In this document: positions 26,501 through 35,833 of the stretch, piece by piece
Layout of the letters: the number at the start of each line of letters is the position of its first letter
Numbering within the stretch: the stretch's first letter is position 1
Assembly: GCF_000020585.3 (NCBI RefSeq)
Contig: NC_011138.3
Location: forward strand, 99,501-163,500
Origin: Alteromonas mediterranea DE
GTDB lineage: Bacteria; Pseudomonadota; Gammaproteobacteria; Enterobacterales; Alteromonadaceae
Direction of reading: 5' to 3'
Length of the DNA: 64,000 bases
Made by a program: the position numbers and the translations under genes
The notes under the pieces: model-generated
Seen by the model: only the letters and a program-made list of their open reading frames with translations
What the model was told of the DNA's origin: nothing
Database searches by the model: none

Positions 26501-27622
26501 CTAGGCACTTTCAATAAAAGCTTTTAGTTTCGAAACTAAAGTGCTGATGTCGTGTTTAGTTGTGTTGAAGTCGAAGCTGAGTCGAATTGTTCGCTCAGCT
26601 TTTTCTCTATCTAACCCTATAGCTTTCAGTACATGTGAAGCCTCTATCTCTTTTGAGGAACATGCTGATCCCTGCGCTAACGAGAAGTCTTCTCTGTGAG
26701 CCAGTAAAAAGGTAATCACATCAATTTCCGGCAATGTTAGTGAAACGATGTGAGGAAGTCTGGTTCCGCCATTAATGGTGTATCTGATGTTTTTGCCTTT
26801 TAATTCGCACTCTAGATGCGCAGTAATTTGGCCAAAATCTGCTTCAGCGTAATAGATTGGGAAAGCTTTACAGGCCTCTCCTAAGCCGACCACTAGTGGA
26901 GTTGCAACGGTTCCACCTCTAATTCCCAGTTCTTGCCCTGCACCGTGAATGACGGGCAAAACATCGATGTCACGTGCATCTCTTATATAAATCGCCCCTA
27001 TACCTTTTATTCCACCTATTTTATGAGCAGATAGAGATAGCAGATCAATACTCATGTCATCGACATCGATTTCTGTTTTGCCAAAGCTTTGTGCTGCATC
27101 GGTATGAAACAACGTTCTGTTTCGGAAGCACAGTTCACCTATTTCACTAATAGGGTTTAGCGTCCCGAGTTCATTGTTAACATGCATAATACTGACGAGT
27201 GCGGTGTCATCTCGCAACGCGGTTTTTACTGTATCTGCTGAAATTCGCCCCGTAGAGTCTGGCGATAAGTATGTTACTTCGTAGCCGCAAGCTTCTAAGT
27301 AGCTACATATACTCAGAATACATTTATGTTCTATTTTACTCGTAACAATGTGTTTTTTATTCTTAGCTAAATCGCAATGTAACAGGCCTTTTAACGCTAA
27401 ATTGTTTGATTCAGTGGCTCCGCTAGTAAATATGATTTCGCTAGGGCTTGCGCCAATCGATTCAGCAATTTTTTCGCGCACTCTTTCAAGCTCATTAGCC
27501 GCCATTGCTCCTGCAGCATGGTCTGAAGATGGGTTTGCGTAATGCAAGTTAAACGCGCCAATGACTTTCTCTTTCACTTCATCAAGTACGGGAAAAGAGC
27601 CTGCTGAATCGAAATAAATCAT
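26501..27622 (-). CDS. sspA: Cysteine desulfurase (SspA/IscS/NifS family)
   Basis: A 373-residue PLP enzyme that takes sulfur from L-cysteine as a protein persulfide. The PLP lysine lies in SLSAHKIGGIKG, and the catalytic cysteine in QGSACSSKEIEASHVL (about 320). Short N-terminal landmarks are YFDSAGSFPV and FTSGATESNNLA. It is third in a minus-strand operon after the HTH/M15-like and methyltransferase genes, and it ends 1 bp from sspD. A dedicated desulfurase in the locus means the modification does not rely on the housekeeping IscS. Confidence 0.88.
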   Translation of the reverse strand: MIYFDSAGSFPVLDEVKEKVIGAFNLHYANPSSDHAAGAMAANELERVREKIAESIGASPSEIIFTSGATESNNLALKGLLHCDLAKNKKHIVTSKIEHKCILSICSYLEACGYEVTYLSPDSTGRISADTVKTALRDDTALVSIMHVNNELGTLNPISEIGELCFRNRTLFHTDAAQSFGKTEIDVDDMSIDLLSLSAHKIGGIKGIGAIYIRDARDIDVLPVIHGAGQELGIRGGTVATPLVVGLGEACKAFPIYYAEADFGQITAHLECELKGKNIRYTINGGTRLPHIVSLTLPEIDVITFLLAHREDFSLAQGSACSSKEIEASHVLKAIGLDREKAERTIRLSFDFNTTKHDISTLVSKLKAFIESA

Positions 27623-27649
27623 TGCTATTGACCTTGGTTAGTTTGGGAG

Positions 27650-29518
27650 TCAGACGAATTCGTTTTTATTTTCTAGCACCGGAGCGCTATGTTCATTTAA
27701 GTGATAGTCAAAGAAATCAACATCTTGATCGGCCATTTTGATTTTAACTCGCTCTTTCAAAGTAGGAGCGTTACTTTCCTCAAAATTGTCATAACCGAGT
27801 AGCGTTAGTTTACCTGAATTTATGTGGATTTTAATTAGCTGTATGTCTTCAAGTTCACCATAAAGCTGCAATGCTGAGCTTACATAAACTCTCAATAGTG
27901 GGGAAAGTAAGTCTAAGTATTGCTTATGAAAAGTTAGGGAATGTGGTTTTCCGTACTCTTCTGCCAATACACTTTTAGGCAAGGTTTTGTGGGCTTCTAA
28001 GCATTCGGCTTCTATCATTTCGACATCAGCTATTTGAAAAAGGAGTTCTTTAGCTAGGGTTTGGGCATTTTTGTTAGTATCGAAGAAGGCTTTTATGTCA
28101 CGCTTCGTTTGCTCTGGTTGATATTTGTATGCCTTTCTTTGTCCAAAATGGCCTACAGCGAAGTAAACTAGCAAGTCTTCCGTTCGCATTTGTTGAGCAA
28201 TATTAAAGTCATCACTGCCATAAAAGTTTAGGCACAGCCTAAAAGCTTTTTTCATGGTGCCAACTAGTTCTATTAACTCGTCAGCTTTACTAAACTCGTC
28301 CTTCGCGGGTGCTCGTCCTAACAGCAAACACGTTTTCCAGTATTCTTCAAAAAGCTCGCCGTGCTTGGTAAATAAAAGCTGTGTATTGGCTTCTTTGATA
28401 TCAATAGGTTTAGACTTCTGTTCCCAAGTTCGCGTTCGCTTATGTCGGTTCTGAAGATAATCTTGTTCTAGATACTTATCTTTGAATACGAAATATACCC
28501 CAGGGGCTACTGCAATGGCTGCCTCATCTAAGCTCAGCTCAATGAACATTTTTAGTTCGCTTTGAGTGAAGTACTTTTGAAAGGTATTTCGACTAGTGAT
28601 AATGCCATCTTTATATGGCGTGAATTTAGCCAGATAGCTTTCGTTTGCTAGCATTGCTGATATCACCAGAAGCTTATCAGTAAGAGCCCATGCCCCTTGA
28701 ATAGCTTCCATACGCTCGTTTCTTTCTTCAATTACATTAATTACAAAACCGATGTTAACTAAGTCAGCATTCACTTTATCTGCATCTGGCAGAAAGTTTG
28801 GATCCCACCCAAGGACATCTAGCCCATGCGCTTCAAGTTCTCGAAGATCATCTCCTCTACCGCACCCGTAATCAAATATGGAATATTGGCCTTCAAGAAA
28901 GCCGTGCTTTGCTAAGACCTTCATTGGGGCCGATAGTTCGTGGCGTACTATTGCGGTTTTATCGCGCTCAATTTTTTTATCATCTTTATTAAGTAGTAAT
29001 GCAGAGTTTCGAAACAAGCGCCCGTCTAAAAGTTCGTAGCCATGCGCATTTATCAAAGCCTCCCAAGACGCTTTAAACCCAATATGTCGCGAGCTTTCAT
29101 AAAGGCCTGCTTGCTCACCCTCTTCGGTAATTTGCTTGAATTCTTCGTATTGCGGATGGTCGGGTAAAACCATGGTTTCTTTGCGGTGAAGAATAGGCGG
29201 GTTATCGTAGTTAGAATAGTCTGTTACTTTATGAGAAAGCTTTTGCAGGTCAACCGTTACGCTTTGTTTTAACGAGGGGTAAGACTCTTCTTCGAAGGTA
29301 GGGTAGTGAAGTAGGCTTAATGAAAACTGCTTTCTAGAAAGCTTGATTAAGTTCCAGTGCTCCCGAGGGATTTTCAGCGCTTTGCCAATAGCCAGAATAA
29401 CATTTCGTAGTTTGTCGGGTAGTTGCGGCAATGTACTGTCATGAATGTAAATGGCGTCGGGGAGCTTTTTCCCTACTTCCAATTTATCAACTAATGTTTT
29501 AAATAAAGCTGCGTCCAC
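27650..29518 (-). CDS. DNA phosphorothioation-associated putative methyltransferase
   Basis: A 622-residue protein. A SAM-binding Rossmann motif lies at about residues 218-235 (SIFDYGCGRGDDLRELEA), followed by VLGWDPNF. The N-terminal 200 residues contain YEEFKQITEEGEQAGLYES and SRHIGFKASWEALI, typical of the methyltransferase family annotated alongside Dnd/Ssp genes. Its substrate has not been established. Start GTG 29518 overlaps the upstream stop by one base (TAGTG). It is co-transcribed with sspA, 27 bp downstream. Confidence 0.8.
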   Translation of the reverse strand: MDAALFKTLVDKLEVGKKLPDAIYIHDSTLPQLPDKLRNVILAIGKALKIPREHWNLIKLSRKQFSLSLLHYPTFEEESYPSLKQSVTVDLQKLSHKVTDYSNYDNPPILHRKETMVLPDHPQYEEFKQITEEGEQAGLYESSRHIGFKASWEALINAHGYELLDGRLFRNSALLLNKDDKKIERDKTAIVRHELSAPMKVLAKHGFLEGQYSIFDYGCGRGDDLRELEAHGLDVLGWDPNFLPDADKVNADLVNIGFVINVIEERNERMEAIQGAWALTDKLLVISAMLANESYLAKFTPYKDGIITSRNTFQKYFTQSELKMFIELSLDEAAIAVAPGVYFVFKDKYLEQDYLQNRHKRTRTWEQKSKPIDIKEANTQLLFTKHGELFEEYWKTCLLLGRAPAKDEFSKADELIELVGTMKKAFRLCLNFYGSDDFNIAQQMRTEDLLVYFAVGHFGQRKAYKYQPEQTKRDIKAFFDTNKNAQTLAKELLFQIADVEMIEAECLEAHKTLPKSVLAEEYGKPHSLTFHKQYLDLLSPLLRVYVSSALQLYGELEDIQLIKIHINSGKLTLLGYDNFEESNAPTLKERVKIKMADQDVDFFDYHLNEHSAPVLENKNEFV

Positions 29519-30210
29519 TATAATCCCTCTGCCAATATTACTGCTCGATCGCCAAATGCCTTTTTACCCGGATAACGCCTACCATTTTCGCTTTCGCCCA
29601 TTATCTGTAGGTGTTTAAGCGGGTCGGTTAAATGAATACTGACATGAAGTGGTCTGTTATTTCCATAGTAATAAATGCGATCGTAATTTAGCTTTTGCGT
29701 AATGAAACGAACGATATTGGAAGTTGGCACGCCTTCCATGTAGAAATCACATGCAGCACCACCTCTACTGCATATTTGTTTACCCACACTATTGGTTTCG
29801 TGAGATGAATGCTGATCTAGTGTCGGTGCCGTACCGCTTGGTGATGCTTTCTGGATAAATTTTTTCAGAGGGAAGGAGGTGAAGCCGTAAGTGATTATCG
29901 GTTTTCCCAAGGTGCGGTTGATAGGTAGAAGTATTTCACTGACTAACTCTTCCAATGCGAGCGTCGAGCTATCATTAATAGGTTCATTTGATTGTAAAAA
30001 GTCATGCCTGCCTATGTACCAGTTCAATAAATCTCTACCTATTGGATGAGCAAGTACTGAATGTCCAGCAGGTAAGGAGTAGAAGAACGCTCGCCCACGT
30101 TTTTCATAGGCAATGCCGCCTTGTTCGCGCAGGTGCATCAGTTCACAGTCACTGATGTTCAATGTTTGTGCCGTATCGCGGCTGTTCAATTTTTGCATAG
30201 GGTCCATCAT
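29518..30210 (-). CDS. HTH plus M15-peptidase-like protein linked to the phosphorothioation operon
   Basis: A 230-residue protein. Residues about 8-50 look like a MerR/excisionase-type HTH (RDTAQTLNISDCELMHLREQ). Residues about 95-200 resemble the M15 zinc peptidase fold: DQHSSH (132-137), RGGAACDF with Asp155, and RPLHVSI with His189, which would be the His/Asp/His metal ligands. Real M15 enzymes cut peptidoglycan cross-links, but there is no signal peptide, so the protein is cytoplasmic. It is the first gene of the methyltransferase-sspA operon. A DNA-binding or nuclease-like reuse of the fold is possible. Confidence 0.55.
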   Translation of the reverse strand: MMDPMQKLNSRDTAQTLNISDCELMHLREQGGIAYEKRGRAFFYSLPAGHSVLAHPIGRDLLNWYIGRHDFLQSNEPINDSSTLALEELVSEILLPINRTLGKPIITYGFTSFPLKKFIQKASPSGTAPTLDQHSSHETNSVGKQICSRGGAACDFYMEGVPTSNIVRFITQKLNYDRIYYYGNNRPLHVSIHLTDPLKHLQIMGESENGRRYPGKKAFGDRAVILAEGL

Positions 30211-30335
30211 ATTTCATTTTAAGACCCTGGGTATATGTTGAATATAAAATAAAATCTAATAATTAATTTTTTGTTCACTTTAAGGTTGACTTTGTTTTGG
30301 TTTGATTTAACCTGTGTATGATTTTTTAAATAACA

Positions 30336-31199
30336 TTGAGGTTTAAAATGGAAAAGCATCAAAATCTGAACGAACAAACCTTCACTAAGGTTGCAGAGTC
30401 ATTAGTAACTTATTTCACCTATTGCCTAAATGAATACTCAGGTTACGAAACTCCTCATATCGACTATGCTGCTGTTGGAAATGAAAGATTACTAGATATG
30501 TTACAGCGGTTGTTCAGATTTGGAATTATTGGGCAAGTTATTGAGGGGGATCTTGCACCCGATGACTTAGGTGACATTGAAAAATTTGCGAAGTTAGAGA
30601 GTGTCATTGATGTTCTTACACCAAATACAATTTGCGCCACTCTTTTCCATGCCTTGTCGGGGCGCCTAAAATTATGCCTATATGAAGGAATTCCGATCGA
30701 AGAGATTTACGATACAACGTTTTATATTAGTAATGAAAATGCCCTTTCTGTCAAAGAGCTAGTAGCTCTTTCAAATACCAGCGAAGGCGCTGTACGTAAT
30801 GAGCTGTCGAAGATGCCAGCTAGCGCTTTTAGTAACGAAGCAACAGGGAAGCAATTGTTGAAAATTGAAGAAGCTGCTGAATGGTTGAAGTCACGCAAAG
30901 AGTATAAGCCAACTAAAAATTTGTCAGGCATGACGGGATTAGAAAAAGAGTACGTTAATGTTCCAGTTGCTTCTGACGGCACGTATTTCTCTTACGCTTG
31001 TGCTTATAAAAGAGGCGGTTTTACCGTTGGAGAAAAAGGTGATGAAATTAAAGTTGAGTCGTTTGATGAAGCACTGAACTACTTAATAAGCATGCCGCAT
31101 GCAAAATGGCGTAGGCCTAATTCTGCTGGAAATTATGGCATTGTCAGCGCTGTTGAATGGAAGCGTATACCTAGAGCTCATTTAAATAAAACTCGCTAA
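30336..31199 (+). CDS. Putative HTH regulator in the phosphorothioation island
   Basis: A 287-residue soluble protein of unknown family. A helix-turn-helix-like segment lies at about residues 130-150 (LSVKELVALSNTSEGAVRNE), followed by LLKIEEAAEWLKSRKEY at about 176, like the DNA-binding helix of excisionase-type HTH domains. Start ATG 30336 is the first in a plus-strand unit divergent from the HTH/M15-methyltransferase-sspA operon across an AT-rich 125-bp gap. The position suggests it regulates the modification genes. An ATG at 30348 (MEKHQN) is an equally good start. Confidence 0.55.
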   Translation: MRFKMEKHQNLNEQTFTKVAESLVTYFTYCLNEYSGYETPHIDYAAVGNERLLDMLQRLFRFGIIGQVIEGDLAPDDLGDIEKFAKLESVIDVLTPNTICATLFHALSGRLKLCLYEGIPIEEIYDTTFYISNENALSVKELVALSNTSEGAVRNELSKMPASAFSNEATGKQLLKIEEAAEWLKSRKEYKPTKNLSGMTGLEKEYVNVPVASDGTYFSYACAYKRGGFTVGEKGDEIKVESFDEALNYLISMPHAKWRRPNSAGNYGIVSAVEWKRIPRAHLNKTR

Positions 31200-31226
31200 G
31201 TTCAGCCACCTAAACAATTCAATAGT

Positions 31227-31256
31227 TAATGGTATTTGTATATACAAATACCATTA
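31227..31256. repeat. Perfect 30-bp palindrome
   Basis: Bases 31227-31256 are fully self-complementary, with the centre between 31241 and 31242 (arms begin TAATGGTATTTGTAT). It lies between the convergent ends of the HTH-like gene and sspE. It could be a two-way terminator or cruciform, or a protein-binding site; no long T-run follows it. Confidence 0.8.
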
Positions 31257-31257
31257 G

Positions 31258-31276
31258 GGCGGAAAAACGCCAGTTT
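31258..31276 (+). terminator. Short GC stem with T-run
   Basis: GGCG, loop GAAAAA, CGCC, then AGTTTTTA. A small terminator-like hairpin directly after the 30-bp palindrome, in the right place to end the HTH-like gene's transcript. Confidence 0.45.
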
Positions 31277-31309
31277 TTACTTTGGCGCCTGTACTTATGA
31301 TGAATACTA

Positions 31310-33478
31310 CTAGAGCGGCGGCAGGGTTAGAACATTCATAAAATAGTTTTTGAGCGCATCTCGTCTTTGTCGGAAAAACTCCTCAGTTGGAATATCGTTT
31401 GAGTTATTTGCTTCATACTGTTTTATCGCTTCTATACCTAGCCAATGATCTTTTATACCTGCTTTATTTAATGCTTCCACCACTACGATACTGAAAGGTC
31501 GGTTGCTTTTCTCGATATTAATTTCAGATGGTAGTGGCAGCATGTTACCTAAACTATTAACTATTCTTTCTCGCTCATCGTGCTCAAAGTAGCTTTCACG
31601 ATGATCTTTATTAATAGTTTTAGGCTCTAGATGGTCAAGATGCAGTTTTCTAATAGCATCTTCAGATAAATTGAAGGCCATAGCTTTTCTTTCTAGTGAG
31701 CCATCGTCGTTTTTTGATACTGTAAATAACATAGCGAACAGAACTTTTACATTTAACGTGCGTGAGTCATCGTAAGACCAATCTTGAAGCCATGGAAGCT
31801 CAAATTGCCGCTGCGTGTTGGCAAAAGCGACGACTGTATCTACAGGTGAATTTATAAGCATGTCAGAAAAAGCTTTGGGTGAAGTGTAATCTTTTGAGCT
31901 AACTGATATTTTCCACAAAGCATCAGCAACTTTTGTTAAGACATCATTACCACTCTTTGCTACATCTTTATTTAAAAATTCGAGAAACTTGTTTTCTTCA
32001 AACTTCTTTACAGAGTCGAAATACTGTCTAAGAATAAAAGTTACGAATCCCGCTAGAACTCCACTCTGTTTTTTAGCCCAGAGAAAAGCATAAGCTTTTT
32101 GCGCAGCACTGAATTCAGGTTTATAAGCTTTAAGAATCGCATTTGAGTCACGATTGCGAAATGGAGCATCAAAATGTTTTATAATACATTTAACAGCCTT
32201 AAAAATATCAAAGTGAGACTGCGCCTCTGGCATTGTGTAATTTTTTGCATAGCTATTTGATAAAAATGTATTCAACGCATCTTTTATATCTTCTTTCTTA
32301 TCACTTTTAATAATCTGTCTAGTTAGATAAGTTGCGCTAAAGTAAGCAATGTTATCCGACTCATAAGAGGCATTCTTAGAAAAAATTTCACCCCATTGGT
32401 TATCGAGGTCTTCAATATTTTCGTCTAGTTTTTTTGTGTCTATCGAAGGGTTTTCACAAAGTGTCTTAAAAAAGTCGTTCTTTATGAGGTCAAGAGGTTC
32501 CAATGCGAGAGAACGATCATTTAATACTTCGAACAAAATGTATGCGTCCCGTGGGTTACCTGTTTGCATTAGGCATACTTGTATACTGCAAATAAACCTT
32601 TTAATGTTCTCTGTGATTTGTTTGTAAAAATCAATTACTTCGTATTCATCTCTAGGCTTAGAAAGTGATTCATCATTAACGAACTCAGTAAAAATAGTCT
32701 TTAGTGCTTCTATATAGACTTTTTCTTGTTCATCAAAATCAACTTCTGCCACTTCATACTTAAGGCCGGTCTTAGAGAAACTAACTCTGAAAGAAGACAA
32801 AACGTTACTAAGTTTTTTGTTGTATGAATCCCTGTTGTAAGTAAGTCTCAGTTGTTTGTTGACAAAAAACTCTCTGGAACCGATCTCGATTTCATCTTCA
32901 CTAGTTTTAATAACTATTCCGAATGCTTCATAAAGCGCATTCATTATATCTTTTTCGATAGAAGTTTTTCGCTCATCACTAAAATCAGGGCTTTTTAGGT
33001 CATTATATTTTTGAATTACACTCTCTGAAATTGTTTGGCTGTCACGAAAAACATATCGATAAGCGTTCTCTAGCTCTCGACACAGCTCGGCAAAGTTGCT
33101 GTACTTTTTCTGGACATATATTTTCAGTCGCTCTTTAAGAATGAGGTAAAAGACGAAGTTTGCTAAGTACAGTGTTGTTGTGCGTTGTTGCCCGTCTATC
33201 AAGTCGTGACAACTACTCCCTTCTGCATTTACCGTTACAACCGTGCCTGAAAAATATGGCTTTCTCTCGTTGTCTCGCCAATCCTTTATTAATTGACTAA
33301 TGTTCTCGGCTTCCCACTTGTAAGGACGCTGAAAGTGAGGAACTCTAATCTGATGGTTCTCGATTTGCTGATTTTTCCACTCTTCCTGAGTCATATAGCT
33401 AGGGCTATGACTTACGTCACTACCAATATTGTTCAGCATTCTAGTGAAAGTTCTTACCTGAGCACCGTTTAAATCCAT
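31310..33478 (-). CDS. sspE: SspE-type phosphorothioate-sensing restriction protein (DUF262/DUF1524)
   Basis: A 722-residue protein in the GmrSD/SspE family. The N-terminal DUF262 domain has HFQRPYKWE (about residues 48-56) and DLIDGQQRTTT (about 95-105), the NTP-binding and PT-sensing motif. The C-terminal DUF1524 HNH-nuclease domain shows LHLDHLEPKTIN and NSLGNMLPL (about 610-660). SspE uses PT modification on the host to activate and nicks phage DNA. It stands as its own minus-strand transcription unit, separate from sspBCD and sspA. Confidence 0.85.
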   Translation of the reverse strand: MDLNGAQVRTFTRMLNNIGSDVSHSPSYMTQEEWKNQQIENHQIRVPHFQRPYKWEAENISQLIKDWRDNERKPYFSGTVVTVNAEGSSCHDLIDGQQRTTTLYLANFVFYLILKERLKIYVQKKYSNFAELCRELENAYRYVFRDSQTISESVIQKYNDLKSPDFSDERKTSIEKDIMNALYEAFGIVIKTSEDEIEIGSREFFVNKQLRLTYNRDSYNKKLSNVLSSFRVSFSKTGLKYEVAEVDFDEQEKVYIEALKTIFTEFVNDESLSKPRDEYEVIDFYKQITENIKRFICSIQVCLMQTGNPRDAYILFEVLNDRSLALEPLDLIKNDFFKTLCENPSIDTKKLDENIEDLDNQWGEIFSKNASYESDNIAYFSATYLTRQIIKSDKKEDIKDALNTFLSNSYAKNYTMPEAQSHFDIFKAVKCIIKHFDAPFRNRDSNAILKAYKPEFSAAQKAYAFLWAKKQSGVLAGFVTFILRQYFDSVKKFEENKFLEFLNKDVAKSGNDVLTKVADALWKISVSSKDYTSPKAFSDMLINSPVDTVVAFANTQRQFELPWLQDWSYDDSRTLNVKVLFAMLFTVSKNDDGSLERKAMAFNLSEDAIRKLHLDHLEPKTINKDHRESYFEHDERERIVNSLGNMLPLPSEINIEKSNRPFSIVVVEALNKAGIKDHWLGIEAIKQYEANNSNDIPTEEFFRQRRDALKNYFMNVLTLPPL

Positions 33479-33586
33479 TTCTAATCCTTCTTATCTTGAT
33501 CTAAATGCCCTCACAGCAAATACGTACATATAAGTAAACATAATAAGTTACGAGGACTACCTAACAACAAAGAATATAACAATATA

Positions 33587-33946
33587 TCAGAGTTTTAGAC
33601 TGAATTTGTAAAACCAAAAACTTATAAACCTAAACTTTTTTAAGGAAGACTTCTTCAATTCTAATACCCCTTCTAATTCCTTCTTAAGAATAAGCATTGC
33701 TTGACCGAAAGCCATTTGTATAGCCATTTGGGGGTCAGTCTCTGTCTTACCCATAATATATAAGCCCTTGAAGAGGTCTGTAGTTAATAACGCAATTGGT
33801 AAACTAATATCTAAGTTTCCAGGTCTTTCTTTTCTACATTGAGCGCAGTAAATCACCATTCTGCCGGGAAAGTCGTCCCCTTGTGTTCCATTAGTCACGA
33901 AATACAAGTCACGGGTTCCCGCGCAGTTTGTGCATTGTTGTCGCAT
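33587..33946 (-). CDS. Zinc-ribbon hypothetical protein (119 aa)
   Basis: A 119-residue protein beginning MRQQCTNCAG with a second pair IYCAQCRKE (about residue 33), a four-cysteine zinc ribbon. The helical C-terminus is rich in Leu and Lys. No family was recognised. It lies between sspE and the backbone methyltransferase gene, in the direction of the latter, so it may be the last island gene or the first flanking gene. Confidence 0.5.
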   Translation of the reverse strand: MRQQCTNCAGTRDLYFVTNGTQGDDFPGRMVIYCAQCRKERPGNLDISLPIALLTTDLFKGLYIMGKTETDPQMAIQMAFGQAMLILKKELEGVLELKKSSLKKFRFISFWFYKFSLKL

Positions 33947-33984
33947 TTGTCCTTTATATTCCCGTTCAATGTCTATTACATCGC

Positions 33985-34593
33985 TTAATTAGTAGCCTTC
34001 ACCACTTCTACCGTAACCCACTTCACATCATCACGCTGCAACCCGTCCTTACCAGGAACAGTGTTTAAGTTGCGAGCCTTTAGGCCGTTACTTTCCGCTA
34101 AGGTCGCTAACTCTTCATAACTAACGGGGTGCATGGGCCTTGCTTCATCATTTGGGCCGAACCGAAGGCTTATATACATGGTTCCATTTTCTGAAAGCAA
34201 TTCTGCTAACCTTTTTAACGTGGGTGGCCTTTCATATTTAGGCAAGTGCATCCATACCGCTGAAAGCAGTATTAGGTCGTATGTGTTTGGTTTTTGGGGT
34301 AGGGCGGTAAGCGCGGGTAGGCTGGCGTTACACCATGTAACACTGTTATGGGCATTGGATTGCGCTAAGGTTCGTAAGTTATCAGCGGGCTCTACAGCTA
34401 CTACTTTCCAGCCTTGTTCGGCTAACCAGTTGGCGTCGCGGCCACTTCCTGCGCCTACATCTAGTGCGGTGCCTGCTTTTGATTTTTGTAGAAACGCTTT
34501 CCAATCGCTGTGCACACTTTCGGCGTCTACCGAATTATACAAATCGTAATAGTGCTGCGCTTTTTTGCTGTAGTGTTCAATTGTTTTTGTCAC
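33985..34593 (-). CDS. Class I SAM-dependent methyltransferase
   Basis: A 202-residue protein with motif I ALDVGAGSGRDANWLAEQG (residues about 40-58), the acidic VVAVEPAD after it, and DLILLSAVWMHLP as motif IV. The substrate is unknown; small-molecule methylation is likely. It is on the right edge of the island and divergent from the ABC export operon. Confidence 0.82.
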   Translation of the reverse strand: MTKTIEHYSKKAQHYYDLYNSVDAESVHSDWKAFLQKSKAGTALDVGAGSGRDANWLAEQGWKVVAVEPADNLRTLAQSNAHNSVTWCNASLPALTALPQKPNTYDLILLSAVWMHLPKYERPPTLKRLAELLSENGTMYISLRFGPNDEARPMHPVSYEELATLAESNGLKARNLNTVPGKDGLQRDDVKWVTVEVVKATN

Positions 34594-34780
34594 TATGAAC
34601 AGAGTCCCTTCATTGTTTAATCTAATTTACCGCATGCCCAAAAACTCGGCTAGTCGCTCAACCTACCAAAATTTTGATCCAGCGCAAAGATTAAAGTACA
34701 CCACCCAGTATACATTAGCTATTAACCTTGGCGCTTTCGCCACTTTTCACCTTTATTGATAAACCACAGGGAGCGTCACT

Positions 34781-35833
34781 GTGAAAAAAACGCCGTTTAT
34801 TCTATCCATTATGTTCGTTGTGTTTTTAATTGTGGTTTTTAGTACTGTTTTCAGTGGCCCTGAAAATGTCGATGTGGTGTCAGGGAATGGCCGCATTGAA
34901 GCTACTGAAATTGGCATTTCTGCAAAAGTAGCAGGGCGTGTAGAAGAAATTTATGTCAGCGAAGGAGACAGAGTAACGGCGGGCGATGTGGTCGCCAAAC
35001 TTGATACCACCACCATTAATAGCCAGCTTCAGCAGGCCAAGGCACAGCACCAGCAAGCCAAAAGTGCGGTAGAAGCTGCAAATATGGCTGTTGCACAGCG
35101 CCAAAGTGAAAAGTCAGCGCTTGAAGCCGCGCTGCTGCAAACTAAAGCCGAGCTAAAAGCAGCTGAAGCTCATGCTGCCCGTACTAATGAATTGGCAAAA
35201 ACAGGCGCTGTGTCTAAACAATTGGCAGAAGATAACCTTACCAATGTTGAAAGCGCAAAGGCGGCGGTAAATGCAGCTAAGGCTCGTTTGACAGCGGCTG
35301 ACGCCACCATTGAAGCTTCGCGCGCGCAATACTACTCGGCACAAGCAGCGGTCAGCGCTGCCAATGCCACTATTGCGCAAATCCAATCTGAAATTAACGA
35401 TATGGTGTTAAAAGCACCACGTAATGGGCGTATTCAATACCGCGTAGTGGAGCCTGGCGAAGTTGTTAGTGCAGGTGGGCGTGTACTTAGTTTGGTCGAC
35501 CTAACAAACGTATACATGACATTCTTTTTGCCTGCTTCGCAGGTGGGCAAGCTTACTATGGGCGGTGAAGCACTTATTGTGCTAGATGCCGCGCCCGACA
35601 TCGCTATTCCGGCCACCATTTCTTACGTTGCCGACGTAGCGCAATTTACTCCTAAGTCGGTTGAAACCCAAAGTGAGCGAGAAAAACTTATGTTTAGGGT
35701 TAAAGCGCAAATTCCTGAAAACTTATTAAAGCAGCACATTGAAAAAGTGAAAACAGGGTTGCCGGGTGAAGTATGGGTAAAGCTAAACGATACCGCTGAA
35801 TGGCCTAGCGACCTACCTGAGCTTGTCGACTAA
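34781..35833 (+). CDS. HlyD/YhiI-type membrane-fusion protein
   Basis: A 350-residue protein with one N-terminal membrane helix (about 5-27), a biotinyl-lipoyl-like region ([23 protein letters not shown], about 52-72), a long alpha hairpin (about 85-200, Ala-rich coiled coil), and the second lipoyl half followed by a barrel (about 210-340). Start GTG 34781 has GGGAG about 8 bases upstream. The stop overlaps the next ATG (TAATG). Together with the two genes that follow it forms a YhiI-RbbA-YhhJ-type exporter. Confidence 0.85.
   Translation: MKKTPFILSIMFVVFLIVVFSTVFSGPENVDVVSGNGRIEATEIGISAKVAGRVEEIYVSEGDRVTAGDVVAKLDTTTINSQLQQAKAQHQQAKSAVEAANMAVAQRQSEKSALEAALLQTKAELKAAEAHAARTNELAKTGAVSKQLAEDNLTNVESAKAAVNAAKARLTAADATIEASRAQYYSAQAAVSAANATIAQIQSEINDMVLKAPRNGRIQYRVVEPGEVVSAGGRVLSLVDLTNVYMTFFLPASQVGKLTMGGEALIVLDAAPDIAIPATISYVADVAQFTPKSVETQSEREKLMFRVKAQIPENLLKQHIEKVKTGLPGEVWVKLNDTAEWPSDLPELVD

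Noticed and set aside
34133..34549. 138-aa plus-strand frame
   Set aside because: It lies wholly antisense to the methyltransferase gene and has no family match or ribosome site.
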